A DNA stretch of 64,000 bases from Fremontodendron californicum (GCA_030761205.1 JAULJL010000048.1:7121501-7185500), one strand, 5' to 3'; counted from the stretch's first letter, positions 11,192-22,790 are shown. Notes: generated by a model from the sequence alone, not told the origin. A program made the numbers and translations.

Positions 11192-11913
11192 ATATATCAA
11201 TGTTCATTATATTTTAAAATTTTCATTTAAAAGTTCGTAATTATTAATAATAATAAATTTTATCCTATTTATGAATAAGAATTATACTTTTATTGAAAGA
11301 CTATCTATTAAATAAATTTATTTAATAAATAAATAAAAAAGTGTTAAAAGGAATAAACTTTATGTTAATTTGATATAAACAAACTTTACATGTGAACTTG
11401 TATTTATTAATTTCAATTATTATATACAACTACATATTTGATTTACAATTATTAGTTAAACATTTCTTTGTCTTCAAAATGTTAATTACACATTAACATT
11501 AAAAAAATTGCTCATGGATCGGACTGCTCAAATTAAGATAATACATGATTAATGAGCAAGTCTCTCAAATAAAAAGAAATAGCTTGCAATAATTGAGTTG
11601 TGAAAACGATTTTATCTAAAAATTAAGATAATACATGATTAATTAATATTCAATTGTAAGAGAACAAATTAATTTTACATGTAATTGACTGAAAAATCTA
11701 AAAAATAAAATTTAATATCTCTAGTTAAATATTATTATTGGTCATTTACCTATTAATTAATGAAAAATATGTAAGTTGATTTTTTTTTTTAATTTCAAAA
11801 ATATATATAAAACATCAATAAAAATTATAGAGTCAGCGGGGAAAGAGGAAATGCTGAGCAGAAGCAATAAAAGTACATCACATCCATGGGAGACCAGCAG
11901 GTAGTACGTATTA
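11192..11913. other. AT-rich DNA, first part duplicated at 18,992-19,168
   Basis: The sequence from the element end to about 11,375 (aaagttcgtaattatta, tatctattaaataaattt, aaaaggaataaactttatgt) occurs again at 18,992-19,168. The remainder contains a 20-bp direct repeat of attaagataatacatgatta (about 11,533 and 11,622) and otherwise unremarkable AT-rich DNA. Confidence 0.6.
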
Positions 11914-11926
11914 GGGAAAAGTATAT

Positions 11927-12487
11927 GGGTAAATATGAAAAATATGATTTAGTAAATAATTGTTTAATGGTCTAATAGATAAAAATTATTTGAAAAATAG
12001 AAATGAACAATTAGAAATTGTTATAAAAAATATTGTAAAGACAAAATTACTCTTAAAAAAAACTTACTTTTTTTTTCATTCATTAAGAAAATATTATTTT
12101 TTAAAAATTTTAATTGAAAATAAACTTTAAAAATAAAATATTTAATTTTTTTTTTTAAATTTAAAAAATAAAGAAAAATTAATTTTAGAAATATTATTTT
12201 TATTTTTAAAAAAATTTTAATAAGAAAAAAGTAAATAAAAAAGTTTAAATTTTATTTTTAAAATTAAAAAAAAATTATTTTCAAAAAAAATTATTTTTTA
12301 ATTAAAAAATAAATTAAAAAATAAGAGAAAAAGGGAGGAGAAAGTTTTTTTATTAAGGATAATTTTGTCTTTACAATATCTTTTATAATACTTTTTAATT
12401 ATTCATTTTTCTTTTTCAAATAATTTTTATTTATTAGACCATTTAACAATTATTTACTTATTGAGGGCATGTTTTTCATATTTACCC
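11927..12487. mobile_element. Mutator-like MITE with perfect 9-bp TSD aaagtatat
   Basis: The inverted repeats start GGGTAAATATGAAAAA on both ends and extend about 140 bp (taaataattgtttaatggtc; tattgtaaagacaaaatta). Both flanks are the identical 9-mer aaagtatat (11,918-11,926 and 12,488-12,496). Long inverted repeats with a 9-bp duplication place it with Mutator-like elements. The 270-bp centre is A/T homopolymer-rich and non-coding. Confidence 0.8.
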
Positions 12488-12782
12488 AAAGTATATTTAC
12501 TTTTGATAAAAAAATATAGTTACTTTTTTAAAGTATAAAAATATCCACTTATTTTTTTTAAAGTTTGACACAAAATACATTAATCCCTTAAAATATTATG
12601 TCTATATTAATTTTAAATGAAAAGGCAAATATACACTTTATTAATTAATTTTTATTTTTTTTCTTTTCATTCCTTTTTTTACTTAATTTTTTTAACTACA
12701 AAATTATCTATAATTACTATTAAGTTAAATTCTAATTAAATTACATTGTAATTCAAGTATACATTTAAATATTTTAAACTTA

Positions 12783-12932
12783 TGCCACCGTGGATTGGTT
12801 TAGTTGGTTGAGTACTCATTAGTGTCTTGGCAAGCATCAGGGTTCGAGTCTCACCAACAGTTCCACTTAGTGAGTGATCTGTAAGTATCATTATTAGCTC
12901 TCTCTGAGACTTGTGACATGCCTTTGTACAAA
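12783..12932 (+). mobile_element. tRNA-derived SINE with 16-bp target duplication
   Basis: The 150-bp unit carries a Pol III box A (TGGTTTAGTTGG, 12,796-12,807) and box B (GGTTCGAGTCTC, 12,841-12,852), spaced as in tRNA genes, and ends gcctttgtacaaa. It is flanked by the perfect 16-mer aaatattttaaactta on both sides (12,767-12,782 and 12,933-12,948). Long direct repeats of this kind are made by LINE-type target-primed insertion. It is a SINE and not a functional tRNA, since no acceptor stem closes. Confidence 0.85.
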
Positions 12933-13719
12933 AAATATTTTAAACTTACCTTTAATTCAATTATATATTAACTTTGATATTAATATATTATGTTATTATT
13001 ACTTAAAAATAAATCAATTGCCCTTATTTAAAAAAGTTTAATGATAAAGAAATTGATTAAAATAAATAAAAATAGATAAAAAAAAATGACCGTATTTTTA
13101 ATATTTAAAGTAAAGTTTGAATAAATAATAATTTGATTAACAAAATGCTAATGTAGTAACTTTTTTAAGAGATAAAATGTGTTTTTCAAAGTAATAGGGG
13201 TAAGTTTATTTTTAATAAAATATCATGAAAGATAATTATATACTTTTTTATTCTCCTTTCTTCCTTTTTTTTCATTTTTTTCTTTAACCAATTTCATTAT
13301 CACTAAATTTTTTAAATAAAGATAATTAATTAATTAAATAAAAATATTTTAATAAATTCATTTTAAAGTTAATATTATAATTGAATTAAAGATAAATTTA
13401 AAATATTTAACATGCACTTGAATTAGAATTTAATATAATAGTAATTAAAGATGATTTTAAGATTAAATAAATTTTCATTATTTTGTAGTCAAAAAATATT
13501 TTGAGTAAAAAAATGAAAAGAAAAAAAAATAAATAAATAAGAATAAATGATTAATAATTAACAAATGGCATATTTGTCTTTTTATTTAAAATTAACCTAG
13601 AAATAATACCTAGAGGTCTAATGTAATTTTAGCCAAATCTTAAAGGGTAAGTGGGTATTTTTCAAACTTGAGGGAGATAAATATATTTTCTATCAAACTT
13701 TAGGGGTGTCTTTTACCCT

Positions 13720-14404
13720 AAATTTTATTATTATATACTAAATTAATACATATACAAATTTTATTATTATATAAATAATATGAGTTAATTAAAAATAGGT
13801 AACTACATAATTAATGAATAAAATCAAAACAAAAATATTTTTGATATATTATTAGCATTTTTATTAATTTTTAATTATTTATTAACAAAATTATTATTTG
13901 ACATACAAAAATTTAGTAATTTTTAATTACTTAATAATTTCATAAATGTCAAATAATATAAATTTTTATTATATATATATTTTTTTGAACAGCAATGTGA
14001 TTTTATTGAAAAAAAAAATTAGCAATGTTTCGATTAGCCAACATAAATCCAATACTCTAAAATACGAAGCTACCCTTCGAGCACTATGTTCTACCCCTAT
14101 TGAACCCTTACAAAAAAGAAATGATATAACTCATCCTAAAAGAGGACTGGATCCCCTAATGAATTTGACCTAAATTATTACCCTTCAAGCATTAACAGGC
14201 TTGATTCCCTGAAGATCCCTTATGTTTTTAATAAATCCGTCGAATACTACAATATAAGCTATCTTCAAGAACTTTTAGCAGGAAAAGAAACTATGGCTTC
14301 CTCTCGTTTGTACTTTATAACACCTCAATCCGAATCTTGAGATTGATCACTGAAGAGGCCCTATGTTGAAAGCAGAAAAAACGATCATTCGAAAAAAAAA
14401 ATGG
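13720..14404 (-). mobile_element. AT-rich spacer, then possible antisense 3' end of a LINE or gene (13,985-14,390)
   Basis: The first 260 bp is AT-rich with (TA)n near 13,969. From 13,985 to 14,390 base composition is markedly more balanced. On the minus strand it would end in caataaaatcacattgctgt, then an A-rich run, like a polyadenylated 3' end. I see no long open frame. It could be a LINE 3' region, a retrogene tail or an old gene fragment, and I do not recognise it. Confidence 0.25.
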
Positions 14405-14412
14405 CCTGGCGT

Positions 14413-15341
14413 TAGGGGTGAGCGTTCGATCGAGTTGAATCGAATCGAGTGAAAAAAATTCGGATTAGTCGAGTTGACGAGTCCTATTTTGTCAACCAAA
14501 CTCAATTTCAAATTTTAGCGAATCGAGTCGAGTTAAAACAAATTCGAGTCGAATAATTTATTCGAGTTAAAATGCTATATTGTAAATGTTGATTGACTAG
14601 ATCATGTTACTGTTATCTTGTAAATGCATGTATATCTATAATTTTGGAATTAAGTTCTCTACAATTACAAATTTTTTTTTTTTTTTGTGTTCTATCTTTT
14701 CTTATAAATATAACTATCAAAGACTTGCTATATTAAATAGATAGCTTACTATTGACCTTTAAGAAAATAGAATTCACTATCTTTTGAATTTCATCGTTTT
14801 GTCAGCTTTGTAGTGTGCATGATATCAACCAAAAGCTTCAATTTTTAACTGAATGAAGCATTGAGTGATAGCCTTTCCCTTTTGAAACCCAAAAAGTTCA
14901 ATGTAAACTTTCAATCTAGATCTTGTCAATTTCAAAGGAAAAAAAGAAATGAATGATAAAACATTAAGACAATAAGTATGCAGTAAATAGCTAATGCGGA
15001 TTTATTTTTCTACTGAATAGTAACAAACAACAAAAATAAATGACCCAACAAAAATGGGCTAAAGAGTAAAAGAGGGAAGACGAAAGAGGGAAAACGTAAA
15101 ACCCAAACCCAAACTTAGTATCAGACCCAAATGAGTAAAACGACATCGTATAGAAATATCTTATTCGGATTTTCGAGTTATTCGAGTTGTATAAATCAAA
15201 TCCTAGCTAAACTATATAACTCAAATTACTTAGTCGAGTTGACTCGAAAATCCGAATAACTCTAATAAATCGAACTATTTAATTCGAAATTTGAAATTTT
15301 TTTTAGTTTTTTTGAATCGAGTCGGATTTTGCTCACCCCTA
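14413..15341. mobile_element. hAT-like element, TAGGGGTGAGC ends, TCGAGT-rich arms
   Basis: Left end TAGGGGTGAGCGTTCG; right end, reverse complemented, TAGGGGTGAGCAAAATCC. The subterminal arms repeat tcgagt/actcga and gaatcgag. The flanks cctggcgt and cctaatgt match at 5 of 8, with all three differences being transitions. The 929-bp interior has no coding capacity but is less AT-rich than neighbouring elements. Confidence 0.65.
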
Positions 15342-15650
15342 CCTAATGTCGCAGCGCTGGAAAGGAGCGTCGCTAGGCTAACTTTCTATCTGAATAGCGC
15401 TGCGACACTGGGTTAGCGCCGCGACGCCAAGCTCCTGTATGCTCGGCCGCGGTGCGTCTGCTGTGTTTATTTTGCCGAGACTGGTGATGGTACAACAGCA
15501 ACCTGATACTGCAAAGTAAAAAGCTAACATATGTGTACCACAAAACAAAGAGATCCACAATTCCAAAGATCGACTTGACACCATTTAAAGACATTTAAAC
15601 TAGAACCTGTTCTACCCACTTATTTATATTGTTATCAATTTTTTTTTTAA
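15342..15650. other. GC-rich patch with CGCTGCGACA inverted repeats
   Basis: About 130 bp (15,347-15,475) is strikingly GC-rich. It contains tgtcgcagcgct (15,347-15,358) and its perfect reverse complement (15,396-15,407), plus variants such as gcgccgcgacgcc. Two overlapping minus-strand frames across 15,373-15,594 show no motif. It may be a fragment of a gene or of another GC-rich element. Confidence 0.35.
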
Positions 15651-18150
15651 AAGTTTGAAAATGGGAGATTTGAACCCTACTTTTTTTTTTTTTGTGTGTG
15701 CAGGGAGAGTATGCACCAACTTATATACAAATTTTAATTTAATGTCTTTAATAACCATTTTCTCTTCTCACTACAATTATCCCACTATCATCATTGCTTC
15801 TGCATCCAAACACATATCCATCACTGATTTTAATCTCACCGCTACAGTAATCACTTTTACTGTCACATTAACTATTCTCATTGCCACCGCTATTTTCAAT
15901 TTCACCAAAACCAATCTTACTATCCATCTAAATGGACCCTAAGTCAAACTTAAGACAACTCTGAACTAGACCTGTCAATTCTGACTCGAACCCGAAAAAC
16001 TCGACAAACCTACCCGAATCCCAACCCGACCCAACCCGATTTGACCAAAAAAAGTCAACAATCCGAAACTGACCAACCCGAACCTGAAATGGTCCGAATC
16101 CAGAATGACCCGAACTCGAAATGATTCAAACCCAAAATGATCCGAAGAATTAACCCGAAATGATCCGAACTCTAATTAAGTATAATTTTATTTTTTAAAT
16201 ATTAATTTAATAAAAATAATACCTATAACAAAAATTATTAATTTGTTTTAATTTTATAACTTGTAATTACCATTTTGGAGTGTGATAACGTATACAATTA
16301 CCATTTGATATGTATAAATTGATTCTATTCCTATATTTGTTCTCTTTTCTATATGTAAAATAATGTAGTGAATCAATGATTATACATGCACAGATATCGT
16401 ACAATATCTATAATTATACTATTATGATAATGTTTTAACATGTGATTAGTTTAAATTTTTTTTAACTGTTATTGTAATTTTAAAATATACTATATTAGTT
16501 CGAATGGAATTGAACTTTTTGATCAATGCCTGAGAGTTAGAACAAATTTTTGTTTGAACTTAAAGAGATATTACATTAAAATTTATCTTGAATGCTCATT
16601 TCAAATAACTTTTGTTGCTTAAATATATATATATATATATAATATATATTTCTGAAAATTAATGTAAGTAATTTTTAAATAAACAAATAATATTACACCA
16701 ACATATTAATCATCCAATGATAAATTGAAAGATTTGAAATAAAAAAATAAAAAGAATTCTAATCGAATGAAGTTTGTTACTTGTTAGCCATCTTAAAGAA
16801 TACATGAATATTTGATAAGTGATTCACAGTTTGATGAATATTATATAGTACCATCGCCCATCAGCCATGTAGAAAGGACCCCACATAAACTAAACTGATG
16901 AAAATTTGAAATTATGAAAAGATACTGCAAAGCAAAATATGATCCAAACTCCAAAATCAGGTGCATGCATGATGCATGACTACTCTATCCATGCCTCCAT
17001 CTGCATTGCCTACTATAACTAGCTGTTTTCCATTTTTTTTTCAATTTTTTTCTTCATTTTTGACAAAAATGACACCACCCAATTCACGATGATTCTATCT
17101 CACCATGCACATGCATATGCATATCCATATCCATGAAATTAATAATTCTTTAATTCCCTATAATTTGTCCTAAAGTTATTGTTATAAATGTTATTTTAAG
17201 ATAAATGTTTAAATATATAATTTTTAAAATTTTATCATGTGATTTTTTAAAATTATATAAAATAAAACATTGACATGTGTATGTTATTATAATGATTTGT
17301 ACATTACATTATAATAATACATTTACAAATATCAAATTCAAATATATAAATTGATTAAGAATTTAAGGTAACGGTTTCAGGTATACAATAATACCCGTTT
17401 GAGTAAAATTATAAAATAGATACTTAAGTCTCAAATTCAAAAAATTATCCGATTATGTTCGAATAAAAAAAATCGGGTTAGATAAATATTTATTTTTAAA
17501 TTAAAATTACAATGTCTATATTTATTTTTAATATTATTTATTATTTATTTTCTATATTTCGATAAAATTATAATTAAACATGACTCAATCAAATAATTTG
17601 TTTAAATTTGATCTAATTTTATTTCAAAATTAATTGAACCTAAATGACCCCAACGATAGAACCCAAAGAGTGACAAACCTAAATAACCTGAACTCGAAAT
17701 GACCCAATCCGAATAACCCGAGTGTCAAACCCAAATGACCCGAATCCGAATAACCCAAGTGTCAAACCCAAATAATCCGAACCCGAAATAACCCGAATCC
17801 GAAATTATCCGAACTCGAAACGACCCGAACCCGAAATGACCCGAACTTGAAATGATCCGAACCCAAAATGATTCGAACCCGAAACGATCCAAATCCGAAA
17901 TCGACCTGAAAATTTTTAAACCCAAATTAATCCGACTTGAATTGACTCGATCCAAATTCAATCTGATCCACCCAATTGACAGGTTTACTCTGAACCATTA
18001 AGTAACTACAAAACGAACTATATATTATTGAAGAAGGTTTTTTTGCAAGTATTCACTAATTTTATCCTTTTCTGGACTTTTTTATCTACCAGGAAATAGG
18101 ATAATCCTACAATCGAAGTAATCTAGACATGCAAGCACTAAGAATATCAT
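15651..18150. repeat. Segmental duplication, copy 1 (full)
   Basis: The segment begins with a SINE-like antisense piece (gggagatttgaaccctac ... gtatgcaccaacttatatac). It runs through a Tourist-related fragment (about 15,800-15,942, ending tccatctaaatggaccc) and a hAT-like element, and ends at tgcaagcactaagaatatcat. The same succession returns at 19,174-20,728, but without about 0.94 kb. By eye the shared parts are roughly 95% identical. Confidence 0.8.
15966..17986. mobile_element. hAT-like element, ACCTGTCAATT ends, TSD actctgaa
   Basis: A 2.0-kb element whose ends read CTAGACCTGTCAATT and, reverse complemented, AAACCTGTCAATTGGG. The 8-mer actctgaa flanks it exactly on both sides (15,958-15,965; 17,987-17,994). 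Long arms are built from variants of gacccgaa/ccgaactcgaaatg. The interior holds AT-rich DNA, a (TA)n run near 16,625 and a unique patch (about 16,750-17,150) with a palindromic atgcatgcatga-like motif. No transposase frame is seen. Confidence 0.75.
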
Positions 18151-18324
18151 GAAAATTAATAGTGCCAATGTTGCTGTTCTGTGCCGTCCAAAATGGATAT
18201 ATAAAGTGCCAATGTTGAAAATTAATTATGAAAATTAATAACTCCATCTTCCAGTTTTTTTTTTTTTTAACCATGAAAATTAATAGTGCCAATGTTGCTG
18301 TTCTGTGCCGTCCAAAATGGATAT
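18148..18324. repeat. 53-bp exact direct repeat
   Basis: The 53-mer starting catgaaaattaatagtgcca at 18,148-18,200 is repeated without change at 18,272-18,324. The 71-bp spacer itself contains a third partial copy (aaagtgccaatgttgaaaat). The first copy abuts the right edge of the segmental duplication. Confidence 0.85.
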
Positions 18325-18348
18325 GGCAGCCGATATATCCCTTGGGAG

Positions 18349-18804
18349 GAGAGGTGATCATGGATCGGATCGGATTCAGATTATATGTTAAAAATTTTTA
18401 TGTATGTTCAGATCCGGTTCGACTCGAAATATGAATTTTTTTTTGTCCAGGTCCGGCCCATATTATTACTACAATATCTAGACCCGATCCAGCCCGCCAA
18501 TTTTTTTTTTTTTTGTTATTCCAATTTCCAAGTTTCTGTCTTTTTCTGCTGAAAATAATATACATAACCAAAATTCAAATTATAAATTATTTCATTATTA
18601 AATATAAAATATATTTATTTTTTATAATACTATTCGGGCCAGGCCTGAGCCTAAATTTTTCTGCCCAAGGCCCGGCCCGTTTAGAAAACGAGCTTAAAAT
18701 TTTGTCCAGACCCATTTTTCGAGCCTAGTATTTTTGTCCAAGCCCTCCCAAATATCGGACGGGTTTCGGGTTTGGACGGGTAGTCCGACCCATGAGCAGG
18801 TCTA
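18349..18804. mobile_element. hAT-like element, GAGGTGATCATGG / TAGACCTGCTCATGG ends, TSD cttgggag
   Basis: A 456-bp element. Left end gagaggtgatcatggatcgg; right end, reverse complemented, TAGACCTGCTCATGGGTCGG. Both flanks are cttgggag (18,341-18,348; 18,805-18,812). The arms carry gtccggcccat and cccggcccgt tracts around an AT-rich core. It is related to the elements at 1012, 3980, 10,634 and 61,318. Confidence 0.75.
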
Positions 18805-18825
18805 CTTGGGAGCCAGCCATGCTTT

Positions 18826-19168
18826 GTATAAGTAAACTTGATTGTTGGAGCCAAGGCCCGACCCATTTTCTAAATGAGCCTTATTTTTTTTACCCAAACC
18901 CATATTTGGGACCTAATATTTTTGTCTAAACCCTCTAAAATATGGGCGGGCCTTCGGGCTTGGACGGGTAGCCCGGCCCTTGAACAGGTATACATCTATA
19001 TTCATTATATTTTTCATTTTTCATTTAAAAGTTCGTAATTATAAATAATAATAAATTTTATCCTATTTATGAATAAGAATTATACTTTTATTGAAAGACT
19101 ATCTATTAAATAAATTTATTTAATAAATAAATAAATAAAAATGTGTTAAAAGGAATAAACTTTATGTT
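18826..19168. repeat. Partial copy of 11,037-11,375
   Basis: It starts abruptly inside the right arm of a TAGAGGTGCTCATGGG-type element (gattgttggagccaaggccc) and continues across that element's right end into the same flanking DNA, down to aaaaggaataaactttatgt. Flanking DNA was copied with the element end, so this is a DNA duplication and not an independent insertion. Its post-terminal 8-mer catctata preserves the target duplication better than the 11.2-kb copy. Confidence 0.75.
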
Positions 19169-19173
19169 CAAAT

Positions 19174-20728
19174 TTTTTTTTTTTGATAGTTCGAGGATAG
19201 GGGGATCCGAACCCTATTTTTATTTTTTTTATTTTTTTTGTGCAGGGGAGTATGCACCAACTTATATACAAATTTTAATTTAATGTCTCTAATAACCATT
19301 TTCTCTTCTCACTACAATTATTCCACTCTCATCATTACTTCGAATAAAAAAAATAAAAAGAATTCTAATCGCATGAAGTTTGTTACTTGTTAACCATCTT
19401 AAAGAATACATGAATACTTGATAAGTGATTCACGATTGGTTGACCATCTATATTATATAGTACCATCGCCCATCAGCCATGTAGAAAGGACCCCCCACAT
19501 TAACTAAACTGCTAAAAATTTGAAATTATGAAAAGATACTGCAAAGCAAAGCATGATCCAAACTCCAAAATCAGGTGCATGCATGATGCATGATTACCCT
19601 ATCCATGCCTCCATCTGCATTGCCTACTATAACTAGATGTTTTCCATTTTTTTCAATTTTTTTCTTCATTTTTGACAAGAATGACACCACCCAATTCACG
19701 ATGATTCTATCTCACCATGCACATGCATATGCATATCCATATCCATGAAATTAATAATTCTCTAATTTCTTATAATTTGTCCTAAAGTTATTGTTATACA
19801 TGTTATTTTAAGATAAATGTTTAAATATATAATTTTTTAAATTTTATCATGTGATTTTCTAAAATTATATAAAATAAAACATTGACATGGGTATGTTATT
19901 ATAATGATTTGTACATTACATTATAATAATACATTTACAAATATCAAATTCAAATATATAAATTGATTAAGAATTTAAGGTAACAGTTTCAGGTTACAAT
20001 AATACCCGTTTGAGTAAAACTGTAAAATAGATTCTTAAGTCTCAAATTCAAAAAAAAATTCGATTATGTTCAAATCAGAAAAATCGGGTTGGATAAATAT
20101 TTATTTTTAAATTAAAACTACAATGTCTATATTTATTTTTAATATTATTTATTATTTATTTTCTATATTTCGATAAAAATATAATTAAATATGACTCAAT
20201 CAAATAATTTGTTTAAATTTGATCTAATTTTATTTCAAAATTAATTGAACCTAAATGACCCGAACGATAGAATCCAAATAATTTGAGTAACAAACCTAAA
20301 TAACCTGAACTCGAAATGACCCAAATCCGAATAACCCGAGTGTGAAACCCAAATGACCAGAATCCGAATAACCCGAGTGTCAAACCCAAATGACTCGAAC
20401 CCGAATCTGAAATGATCCGAACTCGAAACGACCCGAACCTGAAATGATCCGAACCCGAAATGATCCAAATCCAAAATCGACTTGAAAATTTTTAAACCCA
20501 AATTGATCCGACCCGAATTGACTCGATCCAAATCCAATCTGACCCATCCAATTGACAGGTTTACTCTGAACCATAAAGTAACTAAAAAACGAACTATATA
20601 TTATTGACGAAGGTTATTTTGCAAGTATTCACTAATTTTATCCTTTTCTGGACTTTTTTTTATCTACCAGGAAATAGGATAATCCTACAATCGAAGTAAT
20701 CTAGACATGCAAGCACTAAGAATATCAT
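19174..20728. repeat. Segmental duplication, copy 2, with a 0.94-kb internal deletion
   Basis: It matches copy 1 at 15,651-18,150 from the gggggatccgaaccctat and gtatgcaccaacttatatac passage to tgcaagcactaagaatatcat. Sequence corresponding to about 15,800-16,736 is absent, joining tcatcattacttcgaa directly to taaaaagaattctaatcg. The lost part includes the left end of the hAT-like element, so only its right end (aattgacaggttt at about 20,550) survives, followed by actctgaa. Confidence 0.8.
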
Positions 20729-20775
20729 TATTAAGTAAATTCCAAATGACATCAAGCGAATATGAAATTTCATGC

Positions 20776-20811
<36 letters not shown>

Positions 20812-21009
20812 CTCAAAATAAGAAGCCATCTAATCTACGTAAGAATTAGCTTCATGATGGACATATTGAACCTCACAATTCTAACATCTTTGAAAATCTC
20901 CTACAGGAAGTTATTGTTTTAAGGGATATTTCATATCCCTTCGCATGTATAAAAGCCGAAGTAAAAGTTAAGAAAAAGGAGGTTTTTTAAAGTTATAAAA
21001 AACCTTGAG
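20729..21009. other. Spacer with a (TA)n microsatellite
   Basis: A (TA)n run of about 30 bp lies at roughly 20,779-20,808. The surrounding 71-codon frame (20,707-20,922) includes the microsatellite and shows no recognisable domain. Confidence 0.4.
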
Positions 21010-21277
21010 TGTTTTTCTGTATTAGGGCAGGGCAAAATAAAAACTTTATTTTTTAATAGGGTTTTTGTAATCTTATTTTTCTGAATGAGATACTTTAAAT
21101 CACATCATCAATCTATTCCACATCATCATCTTATTTTTTCAACCCACTATCTTCTCTCTCTCTTGCAACAAATTGGTTTCTCTTGCAAATTTTTTTTTTT
21201 ACATTTCCAAAATCATTGTAAAAATATTAAAGTCCAATCAAATGGGTCTTTACAAAAATTTTAATTAGATTCATTCT

Positions 21278-21314
<37 letters not shown>

Positions 21315-22790
21315 TCTGATTTCTTCAATCAAATTTTTTTCTTTTTTTTTTTCTTCTTTTTGATCTTAATTTTCCATGGTCTTTATGTTAAAAATACACC
21401 GGCTTCTCTCTCCTTCCTAGAAATTTCTTCATCTCCCTCCCTAGAATTGTCTACATAATTCTCCCTAGATTATTCTTCAATCACCTTCCTAGAAACTTCT
21501 CTCCCTAGTTATTTCTATATTCTTCTCCATATTTCCTTATCTAGAACATTATAGCTTAGTCAACATACATACTAGAATGTTGTAAGGAACCGACATAAAT
21601 GGTTATAAATAGAGATGTGTTGTGTGCAAAGTGTATTGTGGAGGTGAAGAGAGGTGTGTAGATGAGAAAGAAAAGAAAGAAAACAAAGTATATGTGAGTG
21701 AATAGTAAAGTGAAAAAAGCTTCTGTGAGGTTCTCTCTATTGTTAGTTGGTGTTCACACCAATTGTATTTGATCTTTTCTCATATTAATAAAAGAGTTGT
21801 ATTTCGGAAGTTACTGTAGCATCCCGAGATAAAGTTACTGTAGCGTCCCGAGAAGTTACTGTAGCAAATCGGTACTGTATAACAAAACTACAATCGGTAC
21901 CGAGAGTCAAGATTCAACACTTTATTTTCTATTTATAGCACTTGCAACCCAAAGCTTTTAAAATCAATATCTGTAAAAACTCACAAACTCATTTTATTTA
22001 CATAAAAATTACATGAGCTATTTATGTATTAACTTTATTACTGTGTATTTTTATTGATTTTTTTTTTTGCTAAAGTAAATAGATCTTGATATTGATGCAA
22101 TCAATTCACATTCTTAATTCTTCAAATGTTCACCCTCCCTTGGGTTCCCATGATGTGGAGAATAAGATAGCAAAGAAAGGCAAAATGACCATATTTATCC
22201 GACGCCAGAAGGTTTTAAACAAAAATAGCATGATGACCAAGTGATTCATAGAAACTATGTGAACTAAGCATTAATTCCATCTTGGCTCAATTAGCAGAAA
22301 GCCTAAAATAGTTGAAGGTTTCTTCTTCTTTGTATACAAAGTTAGAAGCTTTAGCTGCTCCTACTTTTGGTGAAAAAGTTCCCAGAATGTGCCCTTAGAC
22401 ATCAAACGACAGCAATCCCTCTTGCAGGTCATTTACTTTAGTATTTAGATATAGATTCTGATTAAAGATATCAGAAAAAATAAAGAACTAGAGCAATTGA
22501 GACTTGAGAGAAAGAGAAAAAGAATTTAATTGAATTGAATTTTTTTGTAAAAACCCATTTAATTGAATTTTTAATATTTTTCAATGATTTTGAAAATGTA
22601 AATTTTTTTTGCAAGAAATAAAAATATGTTGCAAGAGAGAAAAAGAACATAGTAGATTGAAGAAAGAAGAAAGAAGATGATGATGTAGAATAAAATGATG
22701 ATGTGGCTTAAAGTATTTTATTTAGGGAAATAAGATTACAAGTACCCCGATCAAACAATAAAGCTTTTATTTTATCTTAGTGCAAAAAAG
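21010..22790. mobile_element. Element with about 250-300-bp inverted repeats, split by a solo LTR
   Basis: The left arm (aataaaaactttatttttta, tttgtaatcttatttttctg, cacatcatcaatctattccacatcatcatctt, tctcttgcaac) pairs with the reverse complement of about 22,500-22,790 (aataaaagctttattg, cttgtaatcttatttccc, acatcatcatctt, ctctcttgcaac). Interior DNA at 22,080-22,500 is more balanced in composition and may be captured sequence (starts ATGCAATCAATTCACATT), with stop codons. No target duplication could be fixed. Mutator-like is the best guess. Confidence 0.5.
21386..21919 (+). mobile_element. Solo LTR related to the 47-kb copia element, TSD cttta
   Basis: The 534-bp unit begins TGTTAAAAATACACCGG and ends gattcaaca. 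It is flanked by the identical 5-mer cttta on both sides. Its 3' half matches the LTRs of the element at 47,384-52,547: ttttctcatattaataaaag, ttactgtagcatcccgagat, actacaatcggta. The U3 parts share only the layout, with tctctag-rich repeats and a TATA-like ggttataaatag. No internal retrotransposon sequence remains, as expected after LTR-LTR recombination. Confidence 0.85.

Larger units (their letters stand above)
11914..13719. mobile_element. Large fold-back element hosting a MULE MITE and a SINE
   Basis: The left arm (agggaaaagtatat, interrupted, then 12,497-12,766) pairs in reverse complement with about 13,370-13,719, whose reverse complement starts agggtaaaagacacccc. Shared stretches include tactattaagttaaattctaatt, aaattacattgta and the words around aaggcaaatatacac. 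The arms are about 300 bp long and diverged. Younger insertions lie near the left end (11,927-12,487) and at 12,783-12,932. I could not find a target duplication for the outer element. Confidence 0.5.

Noticed and set aside
12783..12932. Functional tRNA gene
   Set aside because: Box A and box B are present, but no cloverleaf acceptor stem closes and a 16-bp target duplication marks it as a SINE.
17725..17961. Minus-strand 78-codon frame, and similar ones at 20,241-20,574 and 41,353-41,544
   Set aside because: They translate gacccgaa-type repeats of ACCTGTCAATT-family element arms.
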